A stretch of 64,000 bases of DNA from Trichoderma breve (lineage: Eukaryota; Ascomycota; Sordariomycetes; Hypocreales; Hypocreaceae): assembly GCF_028502605.1 (NCBI RefSeq), contig NC_079232.1, positions 6,262,001-6,326,000 of the forward strand, read 5' to 3'. Positions 32,490-42,955 of the stretch are shown piece after piece. The notes under the pieces were generated by a model. That model saw nothing but the letters and a program-made list of their open reading frames with translations, was not told where the DNA came from and made no database searches. A program made the position numbers and the translations under genes. Position 1 is the first letter of the stretch, and the number at the start of each line of letters is the position of its first letter.

Positions 32490-35303
32490 TGCTGAGGTGG
32501 ATTGAGGTTGTTTGAGTGAAGTCGAGAAGAAAGGAGTCATAAAAGAACTCAAGGAGGACGTCGTAGCGAAGATGGAATATTCGACGTTGTCCGGCCCGCC
32601 ATGGGAGTGTAAGCCCACGATACACTTGGAAAGGCCCCGTTGCGGGCGGCGCCTTTGGTTTTATCAGAGTACTTACACAATTGAACGGCCAGAGAAGATG
32701 AGATTTGATTAATTCGAGAGTATTCTCTCTTTGATTTTAATTCTGATTCTGAGGGTTGAACGAATGAGGAAATGGTTTGGTAAGAGGGTATTCGCAGCTG
32801 CGCCAAGTTTGCGAGCGGAGAGGGGAGGGTCCTGGCGCGCTGGAGTCGAAAAGACTAAACAAAAACCAAATGGGGCTTAAGCTCTGAAGCTTGAAAGCTG
32901 ATTATCCAACTATAGGGTATCAGATCACTCAATGGTGATGGGAATCTGGGATGTGAAAGAATAGAGAAAAGATGAAAAACGAAAAACGAGTTCCTCAGGC
33001 GTCGCCGGTCGGGAGTCATGACGGTATTTCACTGTCCGGCCTGGCGTTGCGAAAAAGCGGCTTTGGGGAAGGAGGCCCTTGCGGGATAGTCGCAATCCTG
33101 ACTCTTTCGGCGTGCTGGAAAAGGACTAGCGTAAGGCGCCCTTGGGGGCTCAGCTGGCCAATAGGGCTGTGCTGTGGGATCCAGCGCCCCGCCTTTCTTG
33201 TTTCTGATTGGTCCAAATCCCCCACCTGATGCGCCCCCCTGGGTGGGTCCTCGGCGAGAGCTTAGCTTCACTGATTGGCCAATGGCGCCGCCTGGACTCG
33301 GAGCCACATGCAAGTGACTCAATCCTGGGCTTGTAAAAGTTCCCTTTTCTGGCGTGGGATGGCTTCACTCTGAGCTTATCGGGGGCCGCCGGCCAGGTAC
33401 AGACACGGGTGGTGGCGCGGGTACAGACTGAGGCTCGGGTACGGGCCAGATGGCGGTTCCAGCGGTGATCCGTGGCGGTACTGGAGACTGAGTCTGTACC
33501 TGGACTCGACATGCACTGATACATCGATGGTTGATCTGACTCCTCCAAGCCTCCCACTCAGCAGGCGAATATACCCCAGACTCGTCAACCTTCTGTTAGT
33601 GCCAGTGCTCGTGCTGTATCGTATCTAGATCTATAACCATTCAGTAACGTACATGGGACTAGTAGTAGGATGAACAAGCACTCTGTAGATTCACGGCCCA
33701 ACGATGAAGCGAAAGGCTTACATTACAGGTCAAGCGAGTAGATAAAGTTGATGCACTTCCCCATCTAGATCCTGCCTGAGTTCTTTTGGGTTTTCTCTCT
33801 CGAAGTTTTGGGCCACCAAAACGTGCTTCGTATGAGTCTTTCAGAGTGGACACGTGCCGACGCCTTCAAGCCTTTATACCAAGTCGGGCACTGACGCCGC
33901 TCACTTTTTATCTCGGTCTCGGTCTCATCCAAGTTGTATGGACATACATGCTGTGCGCTAACAAATGCTGACGCTGCCTTCTCATTACGTCCAAGGTTGC
34001 ACTACCCTACAGCAAGTTGGAGATGTTCAAAAGTCAAGCCGACTTCACAATTTAGGGTGCCGGAATTATCCAATTGGGGCCGATTACCCCAGCTCTCGTC
34101 GCCTTGTCATCGTCGGCTCGATTCTCCCGTCAATCATGACCCAACAATTGCCTCCCTGACCGCATCGTCTTGTCTGTACTGTACTGTACGAGCCAAACGT
34201 ATCACGATCCAACCCACTTACTCAAGCCGACGTCAGCAATAGTGGCACTGATGTGTAACGTTGAGTTTCGAGCCCAATTGAACACGACCTGTCCGTTACC
34301 TTATTCATGCCCCCCACCAATACGAATCGAAATCGAACCACGTTGAGAGAAATAAATTGAACGGCCGAGATTAAGGAGAGGTAGACAAGATCATCTGAGC
34401 AACAGCATAACCGCGACGACCAAACAGAACCGCTGCAAAGATTATGACAAGTAGACGCCCCATCCAGCTGGGACAGTTGGTCATCGTCTACGGCCCCTCG
34501 AAATTGGCTTGGCACGCCGGCGAATTCAAGGCGGCCGGCGGGTTCGAGTTTTCCGGCGAGCTCGAGAAGGCTTAGGCTCAACCCCACTGGTGATCCTGGG
34601 CTGATCCTGACATGTCGTAGCGCAATCTGGACCACTCCGAAGCCGACTCCGAATCCCCGTATCTAAACGAGACGCGGACGAGAAGCAGGAAAAATCAAAG
34701 AATGCCAATTGAGCACTCCACAAGGCGCTTGGGCGGAATGGTTGAAATAACCCGCGTGGCTTTCTTACCGCAAAACGGGTCGTGATGGCAGCAGCAACGG
34801 TAGTAAATCCATTGCGAGAACCACGAACCCGAAATCAGGGTACAATGACATGAACTGCTAATCATGCTCTATCGTAGCTCAAGCTCCGATTGAGGTTAGG
34901 ACACAAATCCAATTGATGTCCCAGGAGCATCAGAAATTTAGCCCATACCGACCGAAATTACAGCGACTCAATTGCCGTCCATCAATGTATTTACTTGCCG
35001 TCTACAACATTCTCGTACAACAGAATGAGAGTCTCAGTGACGACCGCATTTGGACGAGGACGGGCTTGAAGAAGAATGGAGAAGAATGGCATCATTCGAT
35101 ATAGAACTTCTGTCCAATTTTCTGTCGGGTTCGCAGTAAAGGTAAGTCGAATAATTCGACAGGCACATCAATTGGTATGGAAGCCGCCATGGAAAATACC
35201 CAGAGTCACGATATCGGAGAACAACTCATGCCTGATTGTCATGTCTCGTCGTGTCTCATTACGTCTCAGTCATGTCTCATTAAAGATAAAACAAGAATAA
35301 AAA
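32490..35303. other. long gene-free upstream region (2.8 kb)
   Basis: Lies 5' of the half-Zn-cluster gene and 3' of the DUF2439 gene. It contains GC-rich segments (33000-33330), a patch of GGTACAGAC/CGGGTACGGG-like words (33395-33500) and many short frames on both strands with no domain content. A large promoter and 5' leader for the regulator-like gene is the simplest reading. Confidence 0.45.
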
Positions 35304-37298
35304 TTATCTACTCGGCCGGGTCATACCCAGCAAATCCACGGCATGTTTGCTCCATGCCCCCCCGCCCCTGGGAAGAGGAATCGCAGTGGTGGTGGTGATG
35401 GCGGTGGTGACGGCGGCAGCAGCGACAGCGTGGGCGGGGGTGGGAGCCTGTGCCACCTGCATCACCGCCGCCGCCGCGATTCCTCTAATCCTCTTCGCCG
35501 GGTTCGACGAAGCTACATGTACTACTGTTGATGCTGGGTTCTTGGTTGCAGCATTTACACGCCTCTCCTCCACCTCCCTCGCCCTTTTCCCCAGAACCTC
35601 CCCCAGATCTTGCTCCTTGGAACCCGTGCACTCTAAGACTTGTACAATGACCATGCCCCGATCGAGATTCATTTCGACGCCCTCTGTGAATTCGCTCTCC
35701 TCTCCTTGCCAATGTCCATCGCCAACGAAGCCTCCGCCATCGTCATACACTACGTACTTTTTGTTAAAGGTGTGGAACTTAAGCTTGCCGTCTTGCCATC
35801 TCTTCTTCTTGCGGCGGAGGTCATGTGAATATAGACAAATGAACTCGAGGATGGAAGAAGAAGTTGATGGAGTAGGAGTGTTTGCTGGCGCCGCGGTTGT
35901 TTTCAAGGGGCGGAATGCAGACTGTTGAGAGATACGACATGACGAGGCAGAGGGGTTTTGAGTCGGCAAAGTTCTTGTAGATTGGGTCGTAGGTTGTGCG
36001 ACTATCTTAGACGATGAAGCAGAGGGATTCTGAGTCGGTAAAGTTCTCGTAGGTTGAATTGTAGGTTGTGTAGCTATCCTTGACGATGAGGTAGTGGAGG
36101 CATGAGCTGGCATACCGTTTCTCATAAGCTGAATCGTGGGTTGTACAGCTGTCCTTGACGCCGAGATAGTGGAGGCATGAGCTGGCACAGCATTTCTCGT
36201 GGGCTGAAGCGTGGGCTGCTGAGCTATTCGCGATGTCGATGAGGTAGGCCTACGACTTGGCCCAGCATTACTTTCTGGCTGAGGTACGGTCTGATATGTG
36301 GCACGAGATATTGATGTGGTTGGCACAGTAGGTCGCCCAGTCTCTGTCCTATCTGGCAACGGTAATGGCCGAGGGTCGCGAGCCGTTGAGTTGGAGGGAA
36401 TGTTTACGGGCTCAGGATTAGCTGGGCCAGCGTCTCTTAAAAGCTGGAGCATGGGCCGCCGGGTCTTGCGAGATTTTGGTAGAGGAGGCGGAGCTTCGGT
36501 TTCAATGCTCTGGAGGATTGGAGAGGCGGGTCTTATGATATGAGATGTCAATGTAGTAGAAGCAGTCGTCAGCAGAGAAGATGTGCCGTCGGAATCAATG
36601 CTATCAATGAGTCGAGCTCCAGGTCTTATGATGCGGGATGTCGATGTGATAGAAGTATTCGCCCGCAGAGGAGGTGTTCCATCGGACTCAATGCTATCGC
36701 CGAGTCGGGATGTAGGTCTTATGGTATGAGAGGTCAACGCAGCAGAAACATGCGCCAGCAGAGAAGGTGTGTCATCGGGCTCAATGCTACCAAAAGGTTG
36801 AGCTGCAGGAGGTGTACCGTCGGAGTCAATGCTATCAATAAGTCGAGCTCTAGGTCGTGTGGCACGAGATGTTGATGCAGCAGAAGCATTCGCCGGCAGA
36901 GGAGGTGTGCCATCAGGTTCAATGTTATCAATAATTCGAGCCCCAGGTCGTGTGACACGAGACGTCGATGCGACAGAAGCATTTATTGGCTCTGGGTTTC
37001 CTCTAGCTGATGCTAAGAATCGCGGTGGTCTGTGAAATGATTGTGTAGAAAGTGTGTGGTTTGCCCCAGCGTTGTTCGTTGACTGAGAGACGGGTTGAAG
37101 CATGTCTTGATGAGCAAGCCGAGAGGCTGATGCTACAGGATGAAACCTGGTCTGCTGAGTGGCTCTCGATGTTGGAGCGACAGAGGTATTAAACTCTATG
37201 CCATTTCTTGCGGATTGGAAACTTGATTGATGAATATCTTCTGCGGCTGGTGCTTCACGGGGCCTAGCCTGCCCAGCGTTTCCTCTGGGTCGGAACAT
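35304..37298 (-). CDS. DUF2439 (Mte1/Dbl2/ZGRF1-like) protein with repetitive N-terminal region (664 aa)
   Basis: Single exon from ATG at 37298; a stop lies in frame shortly upstream, and a likely 5' UTR acceptor (CTTCTACAG) sits about 30 nt before the ATG. Residues about 483-565 form the DUF2439 domain: FICLYSHDLRRKKKRWQDG, KFHTFNKKYVVYDD, a GDGHW motif and a VIVQVLECTGS strand. Known members are budding yeast Mte1, fission yeast Dbl2 and the N-terminus of ZGRF1. They work with Mph1/FANCM-type helicases in recombination and telomere maintenance. The first ~330 residues are degenerate ~45-residue repeats built on TSR..RPGARLIDSIDSDGTPPL. A second repeat region carries TRTLPTQNPSASS twice (about residues 430-465). 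The C-terminal AWSKHAVDLLGMTRP motif looks conserved. Nuclear DNA-repair accessory role by family. Confidence 0.85.
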   Translation of the reverse strand: MFRPRGNAGQARPREAPAAEDIHQSSFQSARNGIEFNTSVAPTSRATQQTRFHPVASASRLAHQDMLQPVSQSTNNAGANHTLSTQSFHRPPRFLASARGNPEPINASVASTSRVTRPGARIIDNIEPDGTPPLPANASAASTSRATRPRARLIDSIDSDGTPPAAQPFGSIEPDDTPSLLAHVSAALTSHTIRPTSRLGDSIESDGTPPLRANTSITSTSRIIRPGARLIDSIDSDGTSSLLTTASTTLTSHIIRPASPILQSIETEAPPPLPKSRKTRRPMLQLLRDAGPANPEPVNIPSNSTARDPRPLPLPDRTETGRPTVPTTSISRATYQTVPQPESNAGPSRRPTSSTSRIAQQPTLQPTRNAVPAHASTISASRTAVQPTIQLMRNGMPAHASTTSSSRIATQPTIQPTRTLPTQNPSASSSKIVAQPTTQSTRTLPTQNPSASSCRISQQSAFRPLKTTAAPANTPTPSTSSSILEFICLYSHDLRRKKKRWQDGKLKFHTFNKKYVVYDDGGGFVGDGHWQGEESEFTEGVEMNLDRGMVIVQVLECTGSKEQDLGEVLGKRAREVEERRVNAATKNPASTVVHVASSNPAKRIRGIAAAAVMQVAQAPTPAHAVAAAAVTTAITTTTAIPLPRGGGAWSKHAVDLLGMTRPSR

Positions 37299-38658
37299 GC
37301 CGTGTTAAGTGACACGAGGAGCTGCAATCTGTAGAAGGGAGAAAGACAAAGGGAGATGGATCAGAGTCGGGAGTTAACGATTGGTAAACTTCTGAGGCTG
37401 GCGATAGATTAGGCGGAGAGGTTGATGATATATCAGGGTTGGGAGTTGGTTGAAAATGCGACGACGGAGATGGATGATGAGAAGTTGCAGATAACGACGG
37501 AGAGATGTGAAGAGGCGAAGGAGGCATAGAGAAAGATGACGAGACCGCGTGAGGAAATCTCTGCGAAATCATAGAGATGTAGAAAAAGTGATACGAGGGG
37601 TACTTTCATTCTTTACCCTCGAATGGTGGGGTGACTTGCCAAATGACAGCTGTAGAGGCTTATCGCTAACAGTAACAGTGCAGGCATGAGTGAGTCGGGA
37701 CAATTGCCAGCGAGACGCGACTTGAGCAAGAGCGAATCTGTAAGCGAAAAGCTACGCGAATTGACGCGACGCCAGATCACGTGTCGCACTTTGAATTTCC
37801 TAGTCTGAATAGGTGCCTAGTGATGTCTGAGGAAGGATCCATCGAAGCTTCGCTAACTGAACTCCACAATGGGGTACCTGTATCTGGAGAAGGAGCATCT
37901 CATAGGCCAGACTCCGGCAGATCCGCTCCGGCTGGGGGAGGAGGAGAATCGGTTGATGGATCTCGGGGCCCCGGACAAGCTGCAAGAAAATCCAAAAAAA
38001 AGTGTGTTGAGAGGCGGAAATAGAGTGATTCGCTTCTCAGCGGCAATTCTGCAAAACATCCGCGGCATTTTTCTTTGTCTCTACATGCTTGGCCTGTAGG
38101 TTAGGATGTAACTGCAGCTGAGGCTCTGGTTCAGCTACACGTCATCACAGCCTCAATCTGTAAAGTAAGGCGACATCAGCTCCTCAGGACTCCTTCATAG
38201 CAGAATAATCTTTACTATTGATCGAAAAAAAAAAAGACTCAAGGCTTCAAAAGTCGCTGGAGAGGAGATAGTTCAATTGCTCATACCTTGTCAAGGTGTC
38301 GCTGCGCAATCTTATGTAGTAGTCTCTCGGGTGGCAGCATCTCACAGTACACTTCCTGAGCTGTAAATATTAAATAATTGGTTCTTTTTTTTTCTTCTTC
38401 TTTATAATAATACCTATTTATCCTGAAAACATTTTCTGTGATTCCAAATAAACCAAGTGTATGGGCAGCTGTCTCATCGCCGCCGTCGCGCTCGCCAATA
38501 GTTAAATCCAAATGCTATTGTCATAAATCATTCCATAATGCCGATTCTGTTCTAATAAATGAGAACAAGCTCTATACGCGTAGCTGTCGCAAAACATGAG
38601 GCGACTGAGGTTCCACGACTCTCTGCCAGTCGGGGCGGCTTCTACATCATAGAGACTG
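37299..38658. other. spacer with weak small frames
   Basis: 1.36 kb. A plus-strand frame at 37823-38023 (MSEEGSIEASLTELHNG..., ending basic KKKCVERRK) and an overlapping frame at 37869-38099 show no domain. A small gene cannot be excluded, but nothing supports one. The 5' leader of the DUF2439 gene, with a probable intron, occupies the left end. Confidence 0.35.
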
Positions 38659-40326
38659 TTACTCAGCTGATGATAGCTTTAAAGGGGGGATGGCTTCGAT
38701 AGGCGTTGTAGACCGGGGTTCAAGGACCGGAGTCTTTGGTTTTGGTCTGTTCTTCTGAGTCCTGGGGGTTTTGGACTTGGAAGCTGGCGCTTTGTTGCTT
38801 GGTGTAGGTGCGACTGGCCGGCCGCTCTTCTTTTGTGCCTGGCGCCTTTCATAGACCCCGGGATAATACTTGCCCATCGAGGCAGAGCGGAAGGGTTCGC
38901 TGTCTTCATCGTCGTCGCTGGGCAGCCAGTATGCATCGTTGCTATCCCTTGTAGAGCTGGATAGATGATATTGAGGCCGGGGCATGGGCATGTCATCAAC
39001 GTCGGCATCCGCGCCCGTATCCACATCCTCGATGGAGTGGTCCATGCTGTGACTCTTGATGTCGTGATAGAAAGGATGAGTGTGGCGTACGCGAGTCTTG
39101 GGATCTTCGTGAAGAGGAAAGTAACCACTTTAGTTGAAGAGTTAGTATCGACCAAAAGATGACACTGTCATTCACCGGTCTTACCCTTGCTTCTCACCCC
39201 TGGCAGACAGGGCCTCGGGGAGTGTGATGGCAGACGCGGAGCTGTTTTGCCTCGATCTGGGAATGGCGATTGGGCGGCTGCCGGTAGATGCGGATGAGCT
39301 GGATCCGGTACCGTTGTCTACGTCGGCTCCTGTAGAAGATAGTGTTAGGAGAAGAAGAGAAGTTGGCGAAGAGCAGAGTTAAGTGGTAAGGAGAAGAGAG
39401 AGAGAGACAGAAAGCGGTGAAATCATGGGGCAAGAGAGAAGAAATATGGATACTTATATAACATTTCAGATGAGAAATCGATGAAATGAGAAAAGAGGAT
39501 CGAATATAGGAAAGGGAATGGTGGCAAGCAGAATCCACATAAAAACCAGCCCCCGATGGTCGCGTGCCTGAGCCTCATGCAAGATGATGGGCTCCGGATA
39601 CCCCGCGATGGCTCTCATCGCTGTGGGGATTCGACAATCAGGCTAGGCGCCTATTACTGTGGGATAGATTTTGTGGATGGAGCTGCCGTCATCTTGATGT
39701 GCTGGTCGCTACCGAATGCGACCGGCTGAGACATGACTAGACAAGAGGGAAAAATCTCCGACCCGTCCGTATTAGGGCGATACAAGAGGAGGACAGCGGA
39801 CCACAAGAGCCATGGGAAAGGGGGGTGAGACACAATTGAAGAGAGAGAATGCGATGAATGGATTTGTGGGCCGTAGATCGGCGAGTGAAGCATTTGGATC
39901 AGAAAAAGAGGATGAAGAGGAAGAGAGAGCAACGTAAATGATAAGAAGTTTCAGAGTTTCCAACTTACTAATTGATCGTCGCCGCTCAAGCCGCTCCCTC
40001 TCCACGTCGGAGCCGGAGGCCTTGGATGAGGACCTCGGATTGTAAGACGGCATATCAGACCAGTCGTCGTCAATGTCGGGATCGGAAGTCTTGGACATGG
40101 GCTCCCGAAGGTCGGATGAGTAGTCGTGGTTCATCTTTGGTTCGTCGGGGTACCAGCGCGTGGTGCCAAAAACGAAGGACTCTGAGATTTCGGATAAGTT
40201 GGAGAGGATGGATACTGAGCGATTCATGTTACGATGCGACGACTGGCGATGGGGTTTGCGGGAGCGGAAGGGTCTCTCTAAGGGACCGGCTCCCTCGTCT
40301 GAACTCCAATTCTCTAAGCTGCCCAT
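38659..40326 (-). CDS. disordered protein of unknown function (323 aa)
   Basis: Three exons: 40326-39969, 39329-39185 and 39127-38659, phases 1 and 2. Donors are GTAAGT and GTAAGA, acceptors CTTCTACAG and ACTAAAG. The first intron is long (639 nt). Segments that look conserved are SVSILSNLSEISESFVFGTT, WYPDEP, a GGYFPLHEDPKTRVRHTHPFY block around residues 165-190, and YWLPSDDDEDSEPF. The C-terminus is a basic S/P/K-rich tail (KTPRTQKNRPKPKTP). No signal peptide, membrane helix or enzyme motif. Mixed charge and many S/T sites suggest a phospho-regulated protein, but I do not recognise it. An exon hidden inside the long first intron is possible. Confidence 0.7.
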
Positions 40327-42197
40327 TCAAATAGAGGCAATGAAGAACGGAGGGCGTCGCTAGCAAGATGAGGAGAGAATGAGGTCCGCTAGAAGTGTGG
40401 AAGATTCGGCAATGCTGCGTTTCGCCCGAGGCGACGCAACAGTGATTAAAGATGAATAATTGAAAAGAAGAAGCAGAGGACGGAGGAGAGGAATAGGTAG
40501 ATGCAGTAACAAGCCACGAAAATTGAACAGTGGTTCGTCTGATTGCCGCGAGTCGAGGTGGAAATGACAAGGTGCTTCAATCAGTTAAACCCGGGATGAA
40601 ATGAAGAAAGGCGAAGAGGCTAAAGGGCAATGAAGGAGGAGAATGAATGCTTTGAGCTTCTAGATAATGGTGTGGAGGGGGGGTAATTCTTTGTATGTGT
40701 GGGAGACAGTAGAAAAAGGCAGCGGACAAAAAAAAGAGGTCCTTGGGTAATAAGGTTGTCGAAAGATCCGGGTCGTTTGTTGCACACTGGCAGGGTAAAA
40801 AAAGGGCCTGGGGCCGGGGATAAATAGAGAAATCCAAGACCACCCAGGGAAGGGCAAATAAGAGGCACGGCAAATGTATAAGGAACCCACGACTGAAGCA
40901 GAAATGAGCCCACCGCTCATAAAAGGACAGAGTAATATGTGTAAGAGGTACAAGATGGAGACAATGCTTGTAATTCGACGCATGCAAAGTGGTATTCGTA
41001 CGTAGGCAAGAGGAGGAATTGGGAAGGGGGAAATGCTCGTAACAGCAGCACAACAGACAGCCACACACCGTACTCGGAGACACATACAGGCACAAGGTAC
41101 AGGCACAAGACGCCTCTCTCGCAGCACGAGGACGTGGGCAGCGCTGATTATTGCTCCCTGGACGAAGCATGTTGGGTACCAGAATCAGCACAGTGCTGCT
41201 TGCCTTTTGCACCGAAAGCTTTTGGGCAGGGGGCTTGCTGTTGTGAAACGTACAAATGGCTCCCTCAAGGTGCCATTGATGCGTGAGATGGGCCACTAGC
41301 ATGGCCCGTTTGCGTGGAGCCCAGGACTTGTTGCAGCTCCGGTCGTGGGCCATGAGCCTATCGCAATGGCGCCGATCCAGTCAGGGAAGAGGGCTGCTTG
41401 GGCTGGGCTTTGGGCTTCTTCTTGTCTGGTCTCTGGCTTTTTTGTCTTGCCATGGTGGGCAGATTCCGGCGTGCCCAGCAGCAATGTGTTTGCTTGTGGT
41501 GAGAAGCGTGTAGGTGGCTAGAGACTAGTCGTCGGTGGCCCAAGGCTTTTTCACGTTTGCTCGGTCCGCAGCGTCGAAACGAAATTGAGATGTGACATCA
41601 ATCCCAGCTGCTGCGTTTGATATCCAATTGACGAACTTGAACCTGAGTTGTGACTGAGATTGTTTGCTGTTGCTGCTGGGCGGATGGCCGGAGCACCCAT
41701 GCCGAGCCGGTCCCCGCATCAGGACTTCTGCTGCTTGAGAAGCAGACTTGTGTTGCCATTCGCCCTATTTTTTGCTTGCTCTCCTCCAGCCTAGCATAGT
41801 ACGTGCAAGTACAGCATGCAATACCAAAAAATTACGGCGTGATTCCGCCTCTGATGGGCGTGGCTTGGCCTATTGTGTGGCCTCGTCGTCATTGGACTAG
41901 GGCCGGGACCGATGTGACATGAGATTCTCCGTCAAGCCATCGTCGCACTTGGGCTAATGTTTCTTTTCTCTCTTCTTTTCTGGGCCCCTCAGCGAGAGTG
42001 TTTCAATTTAAATAACTTTTTTGTTATCTGTTCCAAGATCAGCATCAACCATGATGGAGTCCCGTACAGAGTTTAGTTGCCGTGTTGAATCGGTGACTAG
42101 CATCGCCCGGCAGAGCGAGATGAAGCCGGAGACTTTGGACCCTGGAAAGCTAGACGGGCTGACAACATTGAACCAGGCCAGGTAGTGCGTCCCTACG

Positions 42198-42955
42198 TAC
42201 ATGTATTTCTACGGGGCACAGAGCAGGGCCTGAGCAATCGGGACAGGAGGCTCCCGAACACGATCAGGAAAAAAGTCAATCGGGCTTTGTCTCCGTCTAC
42301 GAGCGCCAAGGGGGCTCCTGAGATGATGAATCAGTGTCATACATGTACATGCACCATGCACGGTATTGCCCCTGTACCTGTCGTCCTCGTACCATCCCGG
42401 TGCTTGCAAGTTGTACCTGTCCCAGCAGCCTTATCGTATGGGCGGGTGTGGATACAAGGAGGTAAAAGGTGCGGTACACGATGATACCTCGAGAATTACT
42501 AAGGCGTTATTATCCTTGGATTGAAGCATATCTGCCGAAGAGAGCCACGGCGCTGCCAGCACAGGTACGAGAACCTACCTTACGAGTATAAGAACAAGAC
42601 ATAACGTTTGTGCTGCTGCTGCTGCTGCTGGGGAACAGGGGGAGTCAGCCAAGTTTGCTCCAGAACACCACTTCGCGTCGGTGTGGAGTTTGGAGATGCG
42701 AGAATGCTGGGAGTACATGTACGAAGTTGATGAGGCCATTTTTCGCGGTCAAGCATCGTACCTTGCCTCGTCTCGCTCCGAGGCTCTCCGCCTTTGCTTC
42801 CCATCATGTACGATTACAATGGTAGTATTGGCAGCAGCTGGCGTCCCTCTGGCTTGGTGATACTACCAACGTACAAAGGTATGGAGTGCGTGCATGTACA
42901 TACAAGCATCAGCTTACCACGTACATGGCAGTACAAACGCGAATACCTACATGTA
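42198..42955. repeat. cluster of TACATGTA palindromes
   Basis: Exact TACATGTA occurs at 42198-42205, 42340-42347, 42714-42721 and 42948-42955. Several near-copies (GCATGTACATAC, CACGTACATG, CTCGTACG) lie between them. An 8-bp word is expected far less than once in 760 bp by chance. Confidence 0.65.
42611..42630. repeat. (TGC)n triplet run
   Basis: Six consecutive TGC/CTG triplets in an otherwise unique gene-poor segment, not inside a supported coding frame. Confidence 0.8.

Noticed and set aside
37781..38099. Small plus-strand gene around 37.8-38.1 kb
   Set aside because: Two overlapping frames are open but neither has a domain, splice support or a clear promoter.
40577..41353. 258-codon minus-strand ORF upstream of the 323-aa gene
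   Set aside because: Cys/His/Pro/Leu-rich composition of a pyrimidine-rich leader, no domain, no splice continuity and two other overlapping open frames.
41360..41455. 31-codon basic ORF (MARQKSQRPDKKKPK) with CCACCATGG context
   Set aside because: Isolated, very short, with no continuing exon found; kept only as a possible uORF or chance frame.
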